64,000 bases of DNA from Paenibacillus sp. PAMC 26794 (GCF_000316035.1 NZ_ANHX01000003.1:1-64000), one strand, 5' to 3'. Shown: positions 17,101-25,257, counted from the first letter of the stretch. A program made the numbers and translations. The notes: a model not told the origin generated them from the letters alone.

Positions 17101-19536
17101 AGCCAGCGTTCCTAAGGGAATGCCTGTAATCGGATCAGCCGCAGGCAATGGAATGCCATTAGCTATCACAGTTCCCGGTACAAAAGCGGCATCTGGTGGA
17201 ATCACGTCCGTAAGGGTCAGCGTTGCGGCTATATTGCCTGTATTGGTGACATTCAGCTGGTACGTAATCGTTTGACCAACGGTTGCAAAGGTGGGGTCCG
17301 AGCTTTTCGTTGTTGTGATCACGGGCTGATATACGGGTATGATCAACGGCTCAGAGAAGGACGCTCCTTCGAACGTACCACTTGTAAAAGTAACCTGCGC
17401 CTGATCAGCCAGCTCTGGCGGATCAGGTACGAATACAACGGTAGTGCTGAATGTAACGGTGACGGCTACACCGGGACCAATGGTTCCAACACTAACCCCT
17501 GTGACCGGATCAGCTGTGGGCTGAACGACGCCGTCAACGGTTACACTGCCGGGAATAAATGCCGAACCGGACGGAATGGCATCTGCAAAAACAACGTTAT
17601 TAATGGGAGTGGAATCTGTATTCGTGATGACAACGCTATACGTCAGTGTATCTCCAACAACAGCATCAATAGCACTGGCTGTTTTGGTGACACTGACCAT
17701 AGGAGTCGATACAGTCACCGTCACCACGTTCGAGAGGGAGGCATCTGTAAGGATTCGACCATCAGGCAACTGTGAGGTGTAGTCAGCGGTCCCTTGATTA
17801 TTCAGATCAAAACCACGCGGCAAACCGATCACTACAACCTGAAACGTGATCGTAGTAGAACTCCCAATTGGAATGTTCCCCACGGGTATTCCACTGGCCG
17901 GATTATCAGCGGGCTGAACGACACCGTTGACGGTCACGCTTCCTGGTACAAAGTTGGAACTGTCCGGAATGGGGTCTGTGACCGTTGTGATTGCATCAAT
18001 ATTTCCGATATTGGTTACGACCAAGGTGTATGTAACCGTACTGCCAACCAGGGCATTGGCAGTATCCGCACTTTTGACAATCGCAAGATCAGGCTGAAAG
18101 ACCGGAATCGTAACCGCGTTGGATGGAGCCTCATTGGAAATGATAGGTCCACCTAGTACTGTCGGTGCCGTATAACCAACTTTGGCCTGATCGAATAGAC
18201 GAGGAGGTGTCGGCAAGGAGGTTACCTGCGCTTGAAAAGTAACGACAACAGATGCACCTGCTGGCAGGGAACCTACAAAAATCCCGGTTATGGGATCCGC
18301 CCCTGGCTGTGACACCCCATCAATCGTAACACTATCCGCGACAAAAGCACTGCCGCCAGGAATGTTATCAAATACAACCACATCGGTTGCATTCGAAACA
18401 GAAGTATTTTGCACAAGTACGGAATAGGTAATCGTGTCCCCAACAATGGCGTCCTCTTCAGTTGCCGTCTTGGTTGCTGTAATGACAGGTGTATTAATAT
18501 TAATTTGAAGGGCGAAGGAATTAACCAAATAACCGTCTCCAGATGTTGTCAAACGTAGAAAAGCAGAAGTTTGAGTATTTACAAGTGTGCTGCTGACATC
18601 CACGTTAGTAATGTCCCACCCTTGTCTTCCGCCAACAATATCGGTTCCCGGTGTACCGTTGATCTGATTCCGGTTGCCGAAGGTACCTGTGGTATCTAAT
18701 GCTCCAGTATCTCCGTTGATCTGGGAGGCAAAGAAATTGGTTGCAAAGTTGTTGGGGCCGGATAACGCCCTGAGATTCGAGACGGTTGGACCAAACAGAG
18801 CCTGATCGCCCGTTTTGTTCGCATCTCCCTCTTGTGCGCAGAGCAATGCGCGTCCTGATAAGGGACCAGCAAAAGGCGTCGCAAAGCCCTCGATTGGCGT
18901 TGTGACCGGACCTGAAGTAGAAAGAATCACTTCCGCCCCTACCCGGATGGATAGATTTCGGAGGGGCAGGGCCGGATTTCGATAAACGACGCCAAGCGTC
19001 CAGCCTGCATTATTCGATGTAGGATCGGGAATGGACAACGTTCCCACAACCCCGCCTGTTACATATGTCCCCGTTCCTCCAGATCGAATGATATCCGTCA
19101 CATCAGACGACCGAACGTATGCATAGGTTGTCGGGAATCCAGATGCCGTGGACAGGATCACTTCTCTCGCCGTAGCTGGATCGGGTGAAACCGTTGTTAC
19201 ACCAGCAGGTGTTGTCAGGATGACGTCTTTGTTAATAAAAGCCGAATTGTTCTCCTGATTATCAATGTACGTTCCTCCCCAGATTAACTCCGCATAGAGA
19301 ACCGTGCTGCCCGCAGGCAGATTGAGAACGGCAGCTGAGCTGTTGTTCTGAAATACGTTGGTGGTTCCCGGCGGATAGGAGCCGAACTGCACACTCGTAT
19401 CCGTGATGATGTAGCCTCCAATACTGTCAACCGTACCGGGAACACCCACCGTATTGGACCGGCTCAGCCCCAAAGTGTTACCTGTGAATGTTACGGCACC
19501 AGTATCATTGATCACATACCTTTCAATAAAAGCCAC
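14200..19536 (-). CDS. Giant DUF11-repeat protein with alternating A/B repeats
   Basis: A beta-rich protein of about 1780 residues. The first 350 or so residues are a non-repeated domain (VAFIERYVINDTGAVTFTGN at the start; LYAELIWGGTYID). The rest is 11 DUF11/TIGR01451-type repeats of roughly 130 residues, each opening with K-(S/T)-A...VGD(T)ITY and containing FVPGSVTVDG-like and G-x-I-P-type segments. Repeats 2, 4, 6 and 8 share an NTGNI-type strand and a DGR-(I/T)L tail; 1, 3, 5, 7 and 9 share a different version. No signal peptide, lipobox, sortase motif or SLH is visible. I prefer GTG at 19536 because AAGGGTGTGAG lies just upstream; an ATG at 19557 has no SD. Similar Bacillus proteins are thought to be surface or spore associated, which is only an inference here. 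Confidence 0.82.
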   Translation of the reverse strand: MAFIERYVINDTGAVTFTGNTLGLSRSNTVGVPGTVDSIGGYIITDTSVQFGSYPPGTTNVFQNNSSAAVLNLPAGSTVLYAELIWGGTYIDNQENNSAFINKDVILTTPAGVTTVSPDPATAREVILSTASGFPTTYAYVRSSDVTDIIRSGGTGTYVTGGVVGTLSIPDPTSNNAGWTLGVVYRNPALPLRNLSIRVGAEVILSTSGPVTTPIEGFATPFAGPLSGRALLCAQEGDANKTGDQALFGPTVSNLRALSGPNNFATNFFASQINGDTGALDTTGTFGNRNQINGTPGTDIVGGRQGWDITNVDVSSTLVNTQTSAFLRLTTSGDGYLVNSFALQININTPVITATKTATEEDAIVGDTITYSVLVQNTSVSNATDVVVFDNIPGGSAFVADSVTIDGVSQPGADPITGIFVGSLPAGASVVVTFQAQVTSLPTPPRLFDQAKVGYTAPTVLGGPIISNEAPSNAVTIPVFQPDLAIVKSADTANALVGSTVTYTLVVTNIGNIDAITTVTDPIPDSSNFVPGSVTVNGVVQPADNPASGIPVGNIPIGSSTTITFQVVVIGLPRGFDLNNQGTADYTSQLPDGRILTDASLSNVVTVTVSTPMVSVTKTASAIDAVVGDTLTYSVVITNTDSTPINNVVFADAIPSGSAFIPGSVTVDGVVQPTADPVTGVSVGTIGPGVAVTVTFSTTVVFVPDPPELADQAQVTFTSGTFEGASFSEPLIIPVYQPVITTTKSSDPTFATVGQTITYQLNVTNTGNIAATLTLTDVIPPDAAFVPGTVIANGIPLPAADPITGIPLGTLAPGESVFVTFQIIVNTLPANQQLTNQATTDYTFSPPDGRVIPGSSPSNEIIISISAPDPILTKSADVIDAVDGDVITYTIVIANIEGFPVNNVIFSDPIPTGSILVPNSVTLNGTVIPGADPSTGVNIGTIAGNSQVVVTFQVSVTNLPFPLPIPFNLTDQASINFIVGTTPIVNLSNILTIPVYAPIIDIVKSASQLNAVVGDTITYTLIVSNTGNLNADVILFDPLPPGETFVQNSVFINGNRWSGTRPVTGIILGTVSPRFPAVVTFQAAVTSLPDPPVLNNQTRADYVALVPDGRILSDSVLSNMVSIPVTAEDIVSVIKSVSVEEVQIGETITYTLLIKNNVSTPITDVVLTDPIPGGTAFVPGSVTVDGAVIPDANPAAGITISMIIQNGSATVTFQVVVDDRVINEPVPILVTNQANVQFTTGNFTDTVQSNAVTTPVNIPVISIVKSASSTNVQVGDTVQYLLTLSNTGNIAANVTLLDSLSSSTTFVQGSVISNGSSLPTANPGTGIALGSIAPGQTIEVLFSVTIISIPPSSEIINQAIASFSFLTADGRTLTDSSQSDPITLLVSHPNVSINKTANRPDASPKDVITYTILIRNNNRLPISSVILTDAVPPGTAFVTGSVVVNGVIASAGIPANGINLGMIPPGGSATVAFQVSVNAGAAPSQITNQANLQYTLGQMVFTIQSNAVNVLVPSTSTALISLQKTADKTSAVVGDTITYQSVITNTVSTIVQVTITDLIPTGTRFVEGSVRLDGQPVAGAHPAAGIFIASLQPGHTASVTFEVIVINQPVSGDIVNQLSAKFQAQGQATVGSLQSNTVVIPSRLPQLTIVKSANKHEVEVHSHLRYKILIHNASSLSGTDVILKDIIQAESTFIAGSVVVNGQLQPDGDVVKGLPLGTIAPGGTVDVQFNVLVHNIPEHCRLLNQALLHFNIALPDGSLLPSFLASNKTNVEIIEQEE

Positions 19537-19753
19537 TTTTCTCACACCCTTCATCATAAAGTCGCTTTAATCAATATATTTGTGCGCAAAAAAATTATGT
19601 TGAAGTACAGGCTTAATGTTGAGCAGGAACGCTATTTTGCAATTTTGTATTTTTGCTATCTTTAGTTCCGCCAGTTCTCAGCAGAAGCCGCGAGAACAAG
19701 TTATTATGATAGAATGAGTTAGGTTTGGATGTTGAAACGGTGGGGGGGAGAAA

Positions 19754-20701
19754 ATGAACAAAACGGAGCGGCAGCTTGCTATTACGCTTGAATTGCAGCG
19801 AAGAAAGATGTTAAGAGCAGAAGATTTAGCTGCTCAATTTGAGACAAGTGTACGTACGATATATCGAGATATACAGGCATTAAGTGAGGCTGGTGTTCCG
19901 ATTATGGGTGCTCCGGGTCAGGGGTATTCCCTTATGGAAGGATATTTTCTGCCCCCGGTAAGCTTCACCGCAGAAGAAGCCGTATCCCTGCTCATGGGAG
20001 CTGATTTTATCGAACAGAGATTGGATACAGAATACGCGATGGAGGCTAAGTCGGCTCAACGGAAAATTGAAGCGATCTTACCAGAATCCGTTCGTAATGA
20101 ATCCACACGTGTTCGGGAAACGATGCGACTGCTTCATACGGTTGAACCTTTAACCAGAGCGCGGGTGAAAACATATCTTAACCAGATACGTAATGCCATT
20201 TTGGATCAACGTAAAATCAGCTTTATGTACCTGAAAAAAATACCAGGAACGGATGGCAATCGGTATAACTTGCGTGAGGTTTCTCCATATGGACTCTCAC
20301 TGGTTCAGGAGAATTGGGTGTTAATTGCACGTTGTGATATGCGACAAGACATTCGTCATTTTCGTTTGTCACGGATGACTGAACTTTCCGTGCTGGAGAA
20401 TCGATTCCTTTTGCCACCGGATTTTGATCTAAACAGTTATCGACCTCCTGACGACCGTAACGAACAAGTATTAATCAGGGCTAAACCTGAAATCGCTGAC
20501 AAAATTATGGAGGCCCTTCATTTTTATATGGATGCATTTGAGGAGCAAGAGGAGGGTGTTGTTTTTCATTTTCGTGTCCGCTACCCGGAAGAAATATTGC
20601 ATTATTTACTTGGCTGGGGTGGAGATATCGAGGTCTTGGAGCCGGAGTCTTTGCGCTTCCGAATGCAGGAAGTAGCCAAAAACATCTTAAAACACTACTG
20701 A
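19754..20701 (+). CDS. HTH/WYL-domain transcriptional regulator (YafY-like)
   Basis: A probable ligand-responsive DNA-binding regulator of 315 residues. The N-terminal winged helix (residues 5-60) contains FETSVRTIYRDIQALSEAGV. The WYL domain spans about 140-230 and carries NWVLIARCDMRQDIRHFRLSRM, with WVL in place of WYL. A C-terminal WCX-like region follows. The ATG is preceded by GGGGGGAG. The gene is divergent from the DUF11 gene; its stop codon lies inside the terminator stem. DinB-like and EVE genes follow and may be related in regulation, but nothing shows this. Confidence 0.85.
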   Translation: MNKTERQLAITLELQRRKMLRAEDLAAQFETSVRTIYRDIQALSEAGVPIMGAPGQGYSLMEGYFLPPVSFTAEEAVSLLMGADFIEQRLDTEYAMEAKSAQRKIEAILPESVRNESTRVRETMRLLHTVEPLTRARVKTYLNQIRNAILDQRKISFMYLKKIPGTDGNRYNLREVSPYGLSLVQENWVLIARCDMRQDIRHFRLSRMTELSVLENRFLLPPDFDLNSYRPPDDRNEQVLIRAKPEIADKIMEALHFYMDAFEEQEEGVVFHFRVRYPEEILHYLLGWGGDIEVLEPESLRFRMQEVAKNILKHY

Positions 20702-20729
20702 CATACACCTGTCAGTAGTGTTTTTTTAT
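20691..20729 (+). terminator. Terminator overlapping the WYL gene stop
   Basis: Perfect 13-bp arms AACACTACTGACA (20691-20703) and TGTCAGTAGTGTT (20710-20722), then a T-run. The stop codon TGA is within the left arm. Confidence 0.85.
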
Positions 20730-20768
20730 ACTTTGATATATCACAGATCAAGAGGAGTGGGTTGAAGG

Positions 20769-21305
20769 ATGAGAAGTACAACGGAAGTATTGAAATCATT
20801 TGAAACGGCAGTAGAACGATATTTGGCAGAACTGAACAAATTGGATATGGGTAGCTTACTTAAAAAACAAAGTGAAGAGGAATGGTCCATTGGACAGATG
20901 TATGTTCATTTGATTCAATCAGCGCTTTTCATGCATCTGCATAATATTGAGCAGTGTTTGAGCAGCAAGGATTCGACGTTAAACTTGGGGGAGGAAAAAA
21001 CAGAACTGGGTAGGAGAGTGTTCGAATTAGGACAATTCCCTCCCGTTCCAATTAAAGTCCCTGCTTCCCCGCAGTACACCCCGCAACCACACGAGAGCAT
21101 GGAGTCCTTGATCGATGGGCTTCACGAGGTAGTGGATCAGATGAGAAGCACGGCATCTGTTTTACACCAAGCGTCCGTAAACAACAAAATACGTCATCCA
21201 AGGCTTGGCGCTCTAAATGCTCAGGAGTGGTTTTTGTTGATAGAGATGCACTACAGACATCATTTTTTACAATTGGATCGATTGATATCGAATCTGGAAA
21301 TGTAA
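20769..21305 (+). CDS. DinB-like four-helix metalloprotein
   Basis: A 178-residue cytosolic protein of the DinB/YfiT-like superfamily. The pattern is an N-terminal helix, EEEWSIGQMYVHLIQSA (His candidate for metal binding) and a C-terminal MHYRHHFLQLDRL with the remaining His ligands. These proteins include DNA-damage-inducible proteins and bacillithiol-dependent transferases. No specific substrate can be assigned. An SD (AAGAGGAG) lies near 20750. Confidence 0.75.
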   Translation: MRSTTEVLKSFETAVERYLAELNKLDMGSLLKKQSEEEWSIGQMYVHLIQSALFMHLHNIEQCLSSKDSTLNLGEEKTELGRRVFELGQFPPVPIKVPASPQYTPQPHESMESLIDGLHEVVDQMRSTASVLHQASVNNKIRHPRLGALNAQEWFLLIEMHYRHHFLQLDRLISNLEM

Positions 21306-21331
21306 ACGAGAGAAGGGGATGGGATATATCC

Positions 21332-21808
21332 ATGAAACCAAATCAGGACAGCAGATATTGGATTGGTGTTGTATCTGCTTTTCATGTAAATGTAGCCGTA
21401 GAGGGAGGGTTTGCGCAGTTGTGCCATGGGAAGTCAGCGCTGTTGCGACAGATGTCCGCGGGTGACTGGTTGATATACTATTCTCCACGCACAGACATAT
21501 CAACAGGGCAGCCACTTCAGGCGTTTACCGCTATTGGTCAAATTACCGATGACAGGATATACCAATATAAGATGTCGGAATCCTTTGTACCCTTTCGCCG
21601 AGATCTCCGTTATCTTCCGTGTCGAGAAGTAAAGATAGCAACGTTGTTAGACCAACTCACTTTTACACGCGGGAATCGCAATTGGGGGTTTCCATTTCGT
21701 AAAGGTCACTTTGAAATTGGGGCTGAAGACTTCATGATGATAGCTTCCTCCATGTTGGAAAATGAGACATTGTCACTACTGGATATTAGCTTAAGCCAGA
21801 AATGTTAA
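21332..21808 (+). CDS. EVE-domain protein (UPF0310-like)
   Basis: A single EVE/PUA-like domain of 158 residues: YWIGVVSAFHVNVAVEGGFA at the start, GDWLIYYSPRTD in the middle and WGFPFRKGHFEI late. EVE domains are related to PUA and YTH folds and bind modified bases in characterised members. The ATG at 21332 makes the normal family length; a longer frame upstream overlaps the DinB gene and is not needed. The start is 27 bases after the DinB stop, so the two are probably co-transcribed. A convergent terminator follows. Confidence 0.82.
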   Translation: MKPNQDSRYWIGVVSAFHVNVAVEGGFAQLCHGKSALLRQMSAGDWLIYYSPRTDISTGQPLQAFTAIGQITDDRIYQYKMSESFVPFRRDLRYLPCREVKIATLLDQLTFTRGNRNWGFPFRKGHFEIGAEDFMMIASSMLENETLSLLDISLSQKC

Positions 21809-21815
21809 CAGAACC

Positions 21816-21846
21816 AAAAGGCCCATAGACAGTCTATGGACCTTTT
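21816..21846. terminator. Bidirectional terminator between EVE and YidD-like genes
   Basis: AAAAGGCCCATAGAC pairs with GTCTATGGACCTTTT (one mismatch). It has A-runs on one side and T-runs on the other, as expected for convergent genes. Confidence 0.8.
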
Positions 21847-21850
21847 TGCT

Positions 21851-22357
21851 TTATGGATAATCATATCCTCCACCGTTGATATTACATTTGCGAAGACGAT
21901 GAATGCCCAAGGAAAGACCTTTAATCGCCCCGTATTTCTCAATAGCTTGAATCATATACACAGAACAGCTTGGTTCAAAACGACATTTGTTCCTCACTTC
22001 AATGGGGGCAAAACGTTGATAGATTCTAATACTCCATATCAGGATCACTCTAACACGTCGTAGAACGATGAATAACATACTTGCTATGAAAACAACCTGG
22101 GCACTTAGCAAAGCATATACTGGGGTGAATAGATTCAAGAGATAGAAACATATTATAGAGATGATTAGCCCTGTGAATAATGCAAGTGAAACGTTAAGCA
22201 AAGACTTTAACCAATCGATTTCTGGAATAACATGAGTTCTTATATAGAAACTGCTTCGAGGATCGTTTTCTTCATGATGTGTATGTAAGAGTCTAATAAG
22301 TTCTTCTTCGGATGGCATGTTATTATATATCAGTTCCTCAGATTCTGAGTTTCTCAT
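21851..22357 (-). CDS. yidD: YidD-domain protein with N-terminal membrane extension
   Basis: The C-terminal 75 residues match YidD, the membrane protein insertion efficiency factor (IYQRFAPIEVRNKCRFEPSC, YMIQAIEKYGAIKGLSLGIH, then RLRKCNINGGGYDYP). The usual RFEPSCS and GG(Y/W)D signatures are present. Typical YidD is only 70-85 residues; here about 90 extra N-terminal residues contain an acidic segment and two hydrophobic helices (near 50-75 and 80-100). No good SD is visible at the ATG. The small gene 22374-22595 ends 16 bases upstream on the same strand, so coupling is likely. Confidence 0.8.
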   Translation of the reverse strand: MRNSESEELIYNNMPSEEELIRLLHTHHEENDPRSSFYIRTHVIPEIDWLKSLLNVSLALFTGLIISIICFYLLNLFTPVYALLSAQVVFIASMLFIVLRRVRVILIWSIRIYQRFAPIEVRNKCRFEPSCSVYMIQAIEKYGAIKGLSLGIHRLRKCNINGGGYDYP

Positions 22358-22373
22358 GATTGTTGTACTATTA

Positions 22374-22595
22374 TTAAATCTCTCTGTAGAAAATCAGCAT
22401 ATAATGATGTGTTGTAACAGGTTGCTGGAGACAACCGGGCTTCTCAGTGACGGATAGCGACTCCATAGATTGATAGATCCATCCAGATTGTGCTTTGTGA
22501 TTGATGATATCAGCAAATAAATTAACAGCAGCCTGAGTATCACCTCGGTTTACTTGAACATTTTTCGGACCTGGAACGACTGTGTACTCTCTCAT
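22374..22595 (-). CDS. Small DUF4177-like protein
   Basis: A 73-residue protein, MREYTVVPGPKNVQVNRGD at the start, with IINHKAQSGWIYQSMESL in the middle. The pattern resembles DUF4177-type small proteins (Y-x-V-x...GW). The ATG is preceded by AAAGGATGA on the minus strand. It lies immediately upstream of the YidD-like gene. Function unknown. Confidence 0.65.
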   Translation of the reverse strand: MREYTVVPGPKNVQVNRGDTQAAVNLFADIINHKAQSGWIYQSMESLSVTEKPGCLQQPVTTHHYMLIFYREI

Positions 22596-22856
22596 TTAAA
22601 TCATCCTTTCATATGTTGGAATTATGGCAATAGGCATTCCATTATTTTACTATGGGTATGGTAAACTGTCGATTGAAACTTATTAGATGAGATTGAATTA
22701 AATGATAGACCATCTAACAGGATGGTCTTTGTTGCTATTAAGGTTTAAATTCAAGTGGAAAAGTCAATAAAAGCTCTGTAAGCTACGCTGTATAATCCAC
22801 TGAAAACCAGTACAATTGAACCTATAAAACCATGAGATAAAGAGAGGTATTTCTCC

Positions 22857-23450
22857 ATGACGGATACAAGTGGGAATCGCAAAGTTGATGGCTATCTAAA
22901 GAAACTCAAAACGTGGAAGGAAGAGTCCACAAAGCTGAGAGAGATTATTCGGGATTTTGAACTGACAGAAGATATGAAATGGATGCACCCTTGTTACATG
23001 CTGGATGGGAAAAACATCGTACTAATTCATGGATTCAAAGAATACGTGGCGATCCTGTTCTTCAAAGGTGCTCTGCTGAAGGATACGCACGACATTTTGG
23101 TCCAGCAAACGGAGAATGTACAGGCAGAACGCCAGCTTCGCTTCATCAGTCTGGAGCAGATTGTAGAGCAGGAGGCTATGATCCAAGCCTATATCCAGCA
23201 AGCGATTGAAGTGGAACAAGCCGGACTGCAAGTGGAAATGAAAAAGACTGCTGAATATAGCGTTCCTGAGGAACTTCAGCAGCAGTTCGAAGAGAATCCT
23301 GCTTTCCGAGATGCATTTGAAGCACTGACACCCGGACGTCAGCGGGCATATCTCTATTATTTCTCACAACCAAAGCAATCCAAAACAAAAGTGTCACGAA
23401 TCGAGAAGTACATGCAGCCGATCCTGGAGGGCAAAGGATTGAATGATTGA
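22857..23450 (+). CDS. YdeI/OmpD-associated family protein (DUF1801 + OmdA-like)
   Basis: A cytosolic 197-residue protein. The N-terminal DUF1801-like part includes MKWMHPCYMLDGKNIVLIHG and KEYVAILFFKGALLKD. The C-terminal OmdA-like helical part includes FRDAFEALTPGRQRAYLYYF and an RIEKYMQPILEGKG ending. This matches the B. subtilis YdeI type, whose biochemical role is not settled. An AGAGAGG SD precedes the ATG. A terminator follows. Confidence 0.82.
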   Translation: MTDTSGNRKVDGYLKKLKTWKEESTKLREIIRDFELTEDMKWMHPCYMLDGKNIVLIHGFKEYVAILFFKGALLKDTHDILVQQTENVQAERQLRFISLEQIVEQEAMIQAYIQQAIEVEQAGLQVEMKKTAEYSVPEELQQQFEENPAFRDAFEALTPGRQRAYLYYFSQPKQSKTKVSRIEKYMQPILEGKGLND

Positions 23451-23496
23451 TAAGTAATTAACACTCCTAAATTCGTTAGATTTATACAAATTCCAA

Positions 23497-23546
23497 GAGG
23501 CTTCTCCCTGTCATCCGTATGACGTCTGGGAAAAGCCTTTTTTTAT
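23497..23546 (+). terminator. Terminator after the YdeI-like gene
   Basis: AGAGGCTTCTCCC pairs with GGGAAAAGCCT (bulged), followed by seven T residues. Confidence 0.65.
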
Positions 23547-23602
23547 ATCCAACCGAGAGCACCAATCTTCAACTAATACCTGGCTTTTTTGTTCTTCTTG
23601 CA

Positions 23603-23794
23603 CCTTTTTCAGTATTTGAACTGTACCGTGACGAATTGGCACGCAAAATGATTATTCTATCCCCCAAATCCCACGAGTCCGATTACTTGAACTATTTCAG
23701 CGAAGCCTTCGCTGTGTACCACGATGCTAGAATAACACGCAGTGCATTGATCGGATCAAGAAAAAAAGTTGAGATACAAGAACATAGTCATTAA
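23603..23794 (+). pseudogene. Probable 3' remnant of a metallopeptidase-like gene
   Basis: The frame reads FELYRDELARKMI near its start and SDYLNYFSEAFAVYHDARI later, ending EIQEHSH. The FSEAFAVY segment resembles the region after the zinc site in anthrax-lethal-factor-like (ATLF) peptidases, where FAEAF is conserved. No HExxH lies upstream because the frame runs into the terminator of the preceding gene. No SD or plausible start is visible. A strong terminator follows, as if the 3' end of a former gene survived. Low confidence; it could be chance. Confidence 0.3.
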
Positions 23795-23838
23795 TCTTTC
23801 TTGAACTTGATTAATGGAACAATAGAAAATATGAACCG

Positions 23839-23877
23839 AACATGACCACCCATCTGGCGGGTGGTCATGTTTTTTTG
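23839..23877 (+). terminator. Strong terminator downstream of the remnant
   Basis: ACATGACCACCC (23840-23851) pairs perfectly with GGGTGGTCATGT (23859-23870), followed by seven T residues. Confidence 0.8.
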
Positions 23878-24050
23878 TTGACTGAGGGGATGTTGCCAAT
23901 AATGAGCGTGCCAATCCCATTCTTGACTCACCATACAGAGTTAAGTACCTCATCTACTTCCTTGATCTGTGTGCCGATATCCAATGTACCTCAGGGCTTC
24001 AATGATTGATTGGTGTGAATGCGATTTCATTGTCCCATTTAGAAGAGTCG

Positions 24051-24099
24051 TTGACAAATTAAAGGGTTGAAATTATACTTCAGTTAAACGTTTACGTAA
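24051..24099 (+). promoter_or_regulatory. Sigma-A promoter with LacI operator for the glucan locus regulator
   Basis: TTGACA (24051-24056), a 17-base spacer and TATACT (24074-24079) form a near-consensus promoter. The palindromic TTAAACGTTTA begins at 24084, four bases past the -10, so binding there would block initiation. The same core recurs twice upstream of the glucosidase gene, pointing to autoregulation by the LacI protein. Confidence 0.75.
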
Positions 24100-24128
24100 G
24101 ACGTATATTTAAGAAATGGGGTGAGACT

Positions 24129-25133
24129 ATTACTCCAACGATTAAGGATGTAGCCAAAGCGGCAAACGTATCCGTAGCCACAGTTTCGAGAGTGCTCCAT
24201 AATTTAAATGGCTATTCTCATAAAACAAAGGTTAAAGTCCTTGAAGCTGTTGAAGAACTTGGATACCACCCTAACGCTATTGCTCGGGGACTCATCAATA
24301 AAAGGACACAAACCATTGGCGTTTTGTTTCCCAATGTGTCCAGTGGGTTCACGTCCGAGATTCTTTATGGTATTGAGGAAGCTGCCAATGAAAAGGATTA
24401 CAGTGTAATCGTATGTAATACAGCAGCAGATGGAAAAAGGACCATGAAATATTTACAGGTTCTTCGGGAAAAACAGGTGGATGGTGTTGTATTCACTAGT
24501 GAGCTATTGAAAGATGAATATTATCATCAGTTGAAAAATATGAAGATGCCTGTTGTATTGGTTAACACACATTCTGCCAAATACTCAATCCCGTATGTGA
24601 AGGTCGATGATCGGCAAGCTTCTTATCAAGCAACTGCCTACTTAATTGAAAAAGGACACACTGACATTGCGATGATCGGTGGAACTTCTTGGGATACTGT
24701 AGCAGGTATTCCTCGTGTTGAGGGTTACCGACAAGCTCTTACAGATCACGGAATTCCTTTTGATAAAACTAAAATAGCCTACGGAAATTTTCATATGGAA
24801 AGCGGAAGAACAGCTATGGCGAAGCTATTGGAGGAAGCACCACCTTTCACAGCCCTTTTCGCAGCCAGTGATGAAATGGCGATTGGAGCCATGGGAATGG
24901 CTTTTGAAAAAGGGATAAAGGTTCCAGAAGAGCTTTCGATCATCGGTTACGACGACTTAAATTTAGCAAAAATCATTTATCCGCCTTTGACAACGATTCA
25001 TCAACCATTGGCTGAAATGGGACGTATTGCTGTTGAGAAATTAATAACACTCATTGAAGAGCAGGGAGAGGTTACCAGCAGTATCGTTAGCCATTCCATT
25101 GTGGAAAGACAAACCGTAAAAGCTAAAACATAA
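24129..25133 (+). CDS. LacI-family regulator of the dextran locus, apparent ATT start
   Basis: A 334-residue repressor. The helix-turn-helix is TIKDVAKAANVSVATVSRVL, followed by the hinge LGYHPNAIARGL and a periplasmic-binding-protein-like effector domain (TIGVLFPNVSSGFTSEILYG; FAASDEMAIGAMGMA). The HTH is upstream of the first in-frame ATG, GTG or TTG: the first is GTG 24192, in the middle of the HTH. Going upstream the frame is open to a TAA at 24060 but holds only non-canonical codons. ATT at 24129 lies at the correct distance from GGGGTGAG (24118-24125) and gives the expected N-terminus, so I propose it as the start. A small error or mutation is the alternative. It probably controls the genes at 25418-33012. 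Confidence 0.8.
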   Translation: MTPTIKDVAKAANVSVATVSRVLHNLNGYSHKTKVKVLEAVEELGYHPNAIARGLINKRTQTIGVLFPNVSSGFTSEILYGIEEAANEKDYSVIVCNTAADGKRTMKYLQVLREKQVDGVVFTSELLKDEYYHQLKNMKMPVVLVNTHSAKYSIPYVKVDDRQASYQATAYLIEKGHTDIAMIGGTSWDTVAGIPRVEGYRQALTDHGIPFDKTKIAYGNFHMESGRTAMAKLLEEAPPFTALFAASDEMAIGAMGMAFEKGIKVPEELSIIGYDDLNLAKIIYPPLTTIHQPLAEMGRIAVEKLITLIEEQGEVTSSIVSHSIVERQTVKAKT

Positions 25134-25245
25134 CTTTAACTGTACGTAATAAGGCAAATGATTACGCTCCGGTATGTAGATAATCGCTCTATACTATCGG
25201 AGGTAATTCTGCTATGGAGGTGAGAATCTTTTTTTACGATAAAGA

Positions 25246-25257
25246 GTAAACGTTTAC
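25246..25257. promoter_or_regulatory. LacI-type operator 2
   Basis: GTAAACGTTTAC is a perfect 12-bp palindrome sharing the AAACGTTT core with the site before the regulator gene. It is about 160 bases upstream of the glucosidase start. It is also close to a CcpA cre pattern, so either protein could use it. Confidence 0.65.

Noticed and set aside
14686-18156. Several plus-strand frames rich in repeats across the DUF11 gene
   Set aside because: They are periodic because they mirror the DUF11 repeats on the other strand; no SD or domain support.
22707-22728. Perfect hairpin AGACCATC/GATGGTCT in a gap
   Set aside because: No gene on the plus strand ends just upstream, and on the minus strand it precedes genes; no T-run of use. 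Left unassigned.
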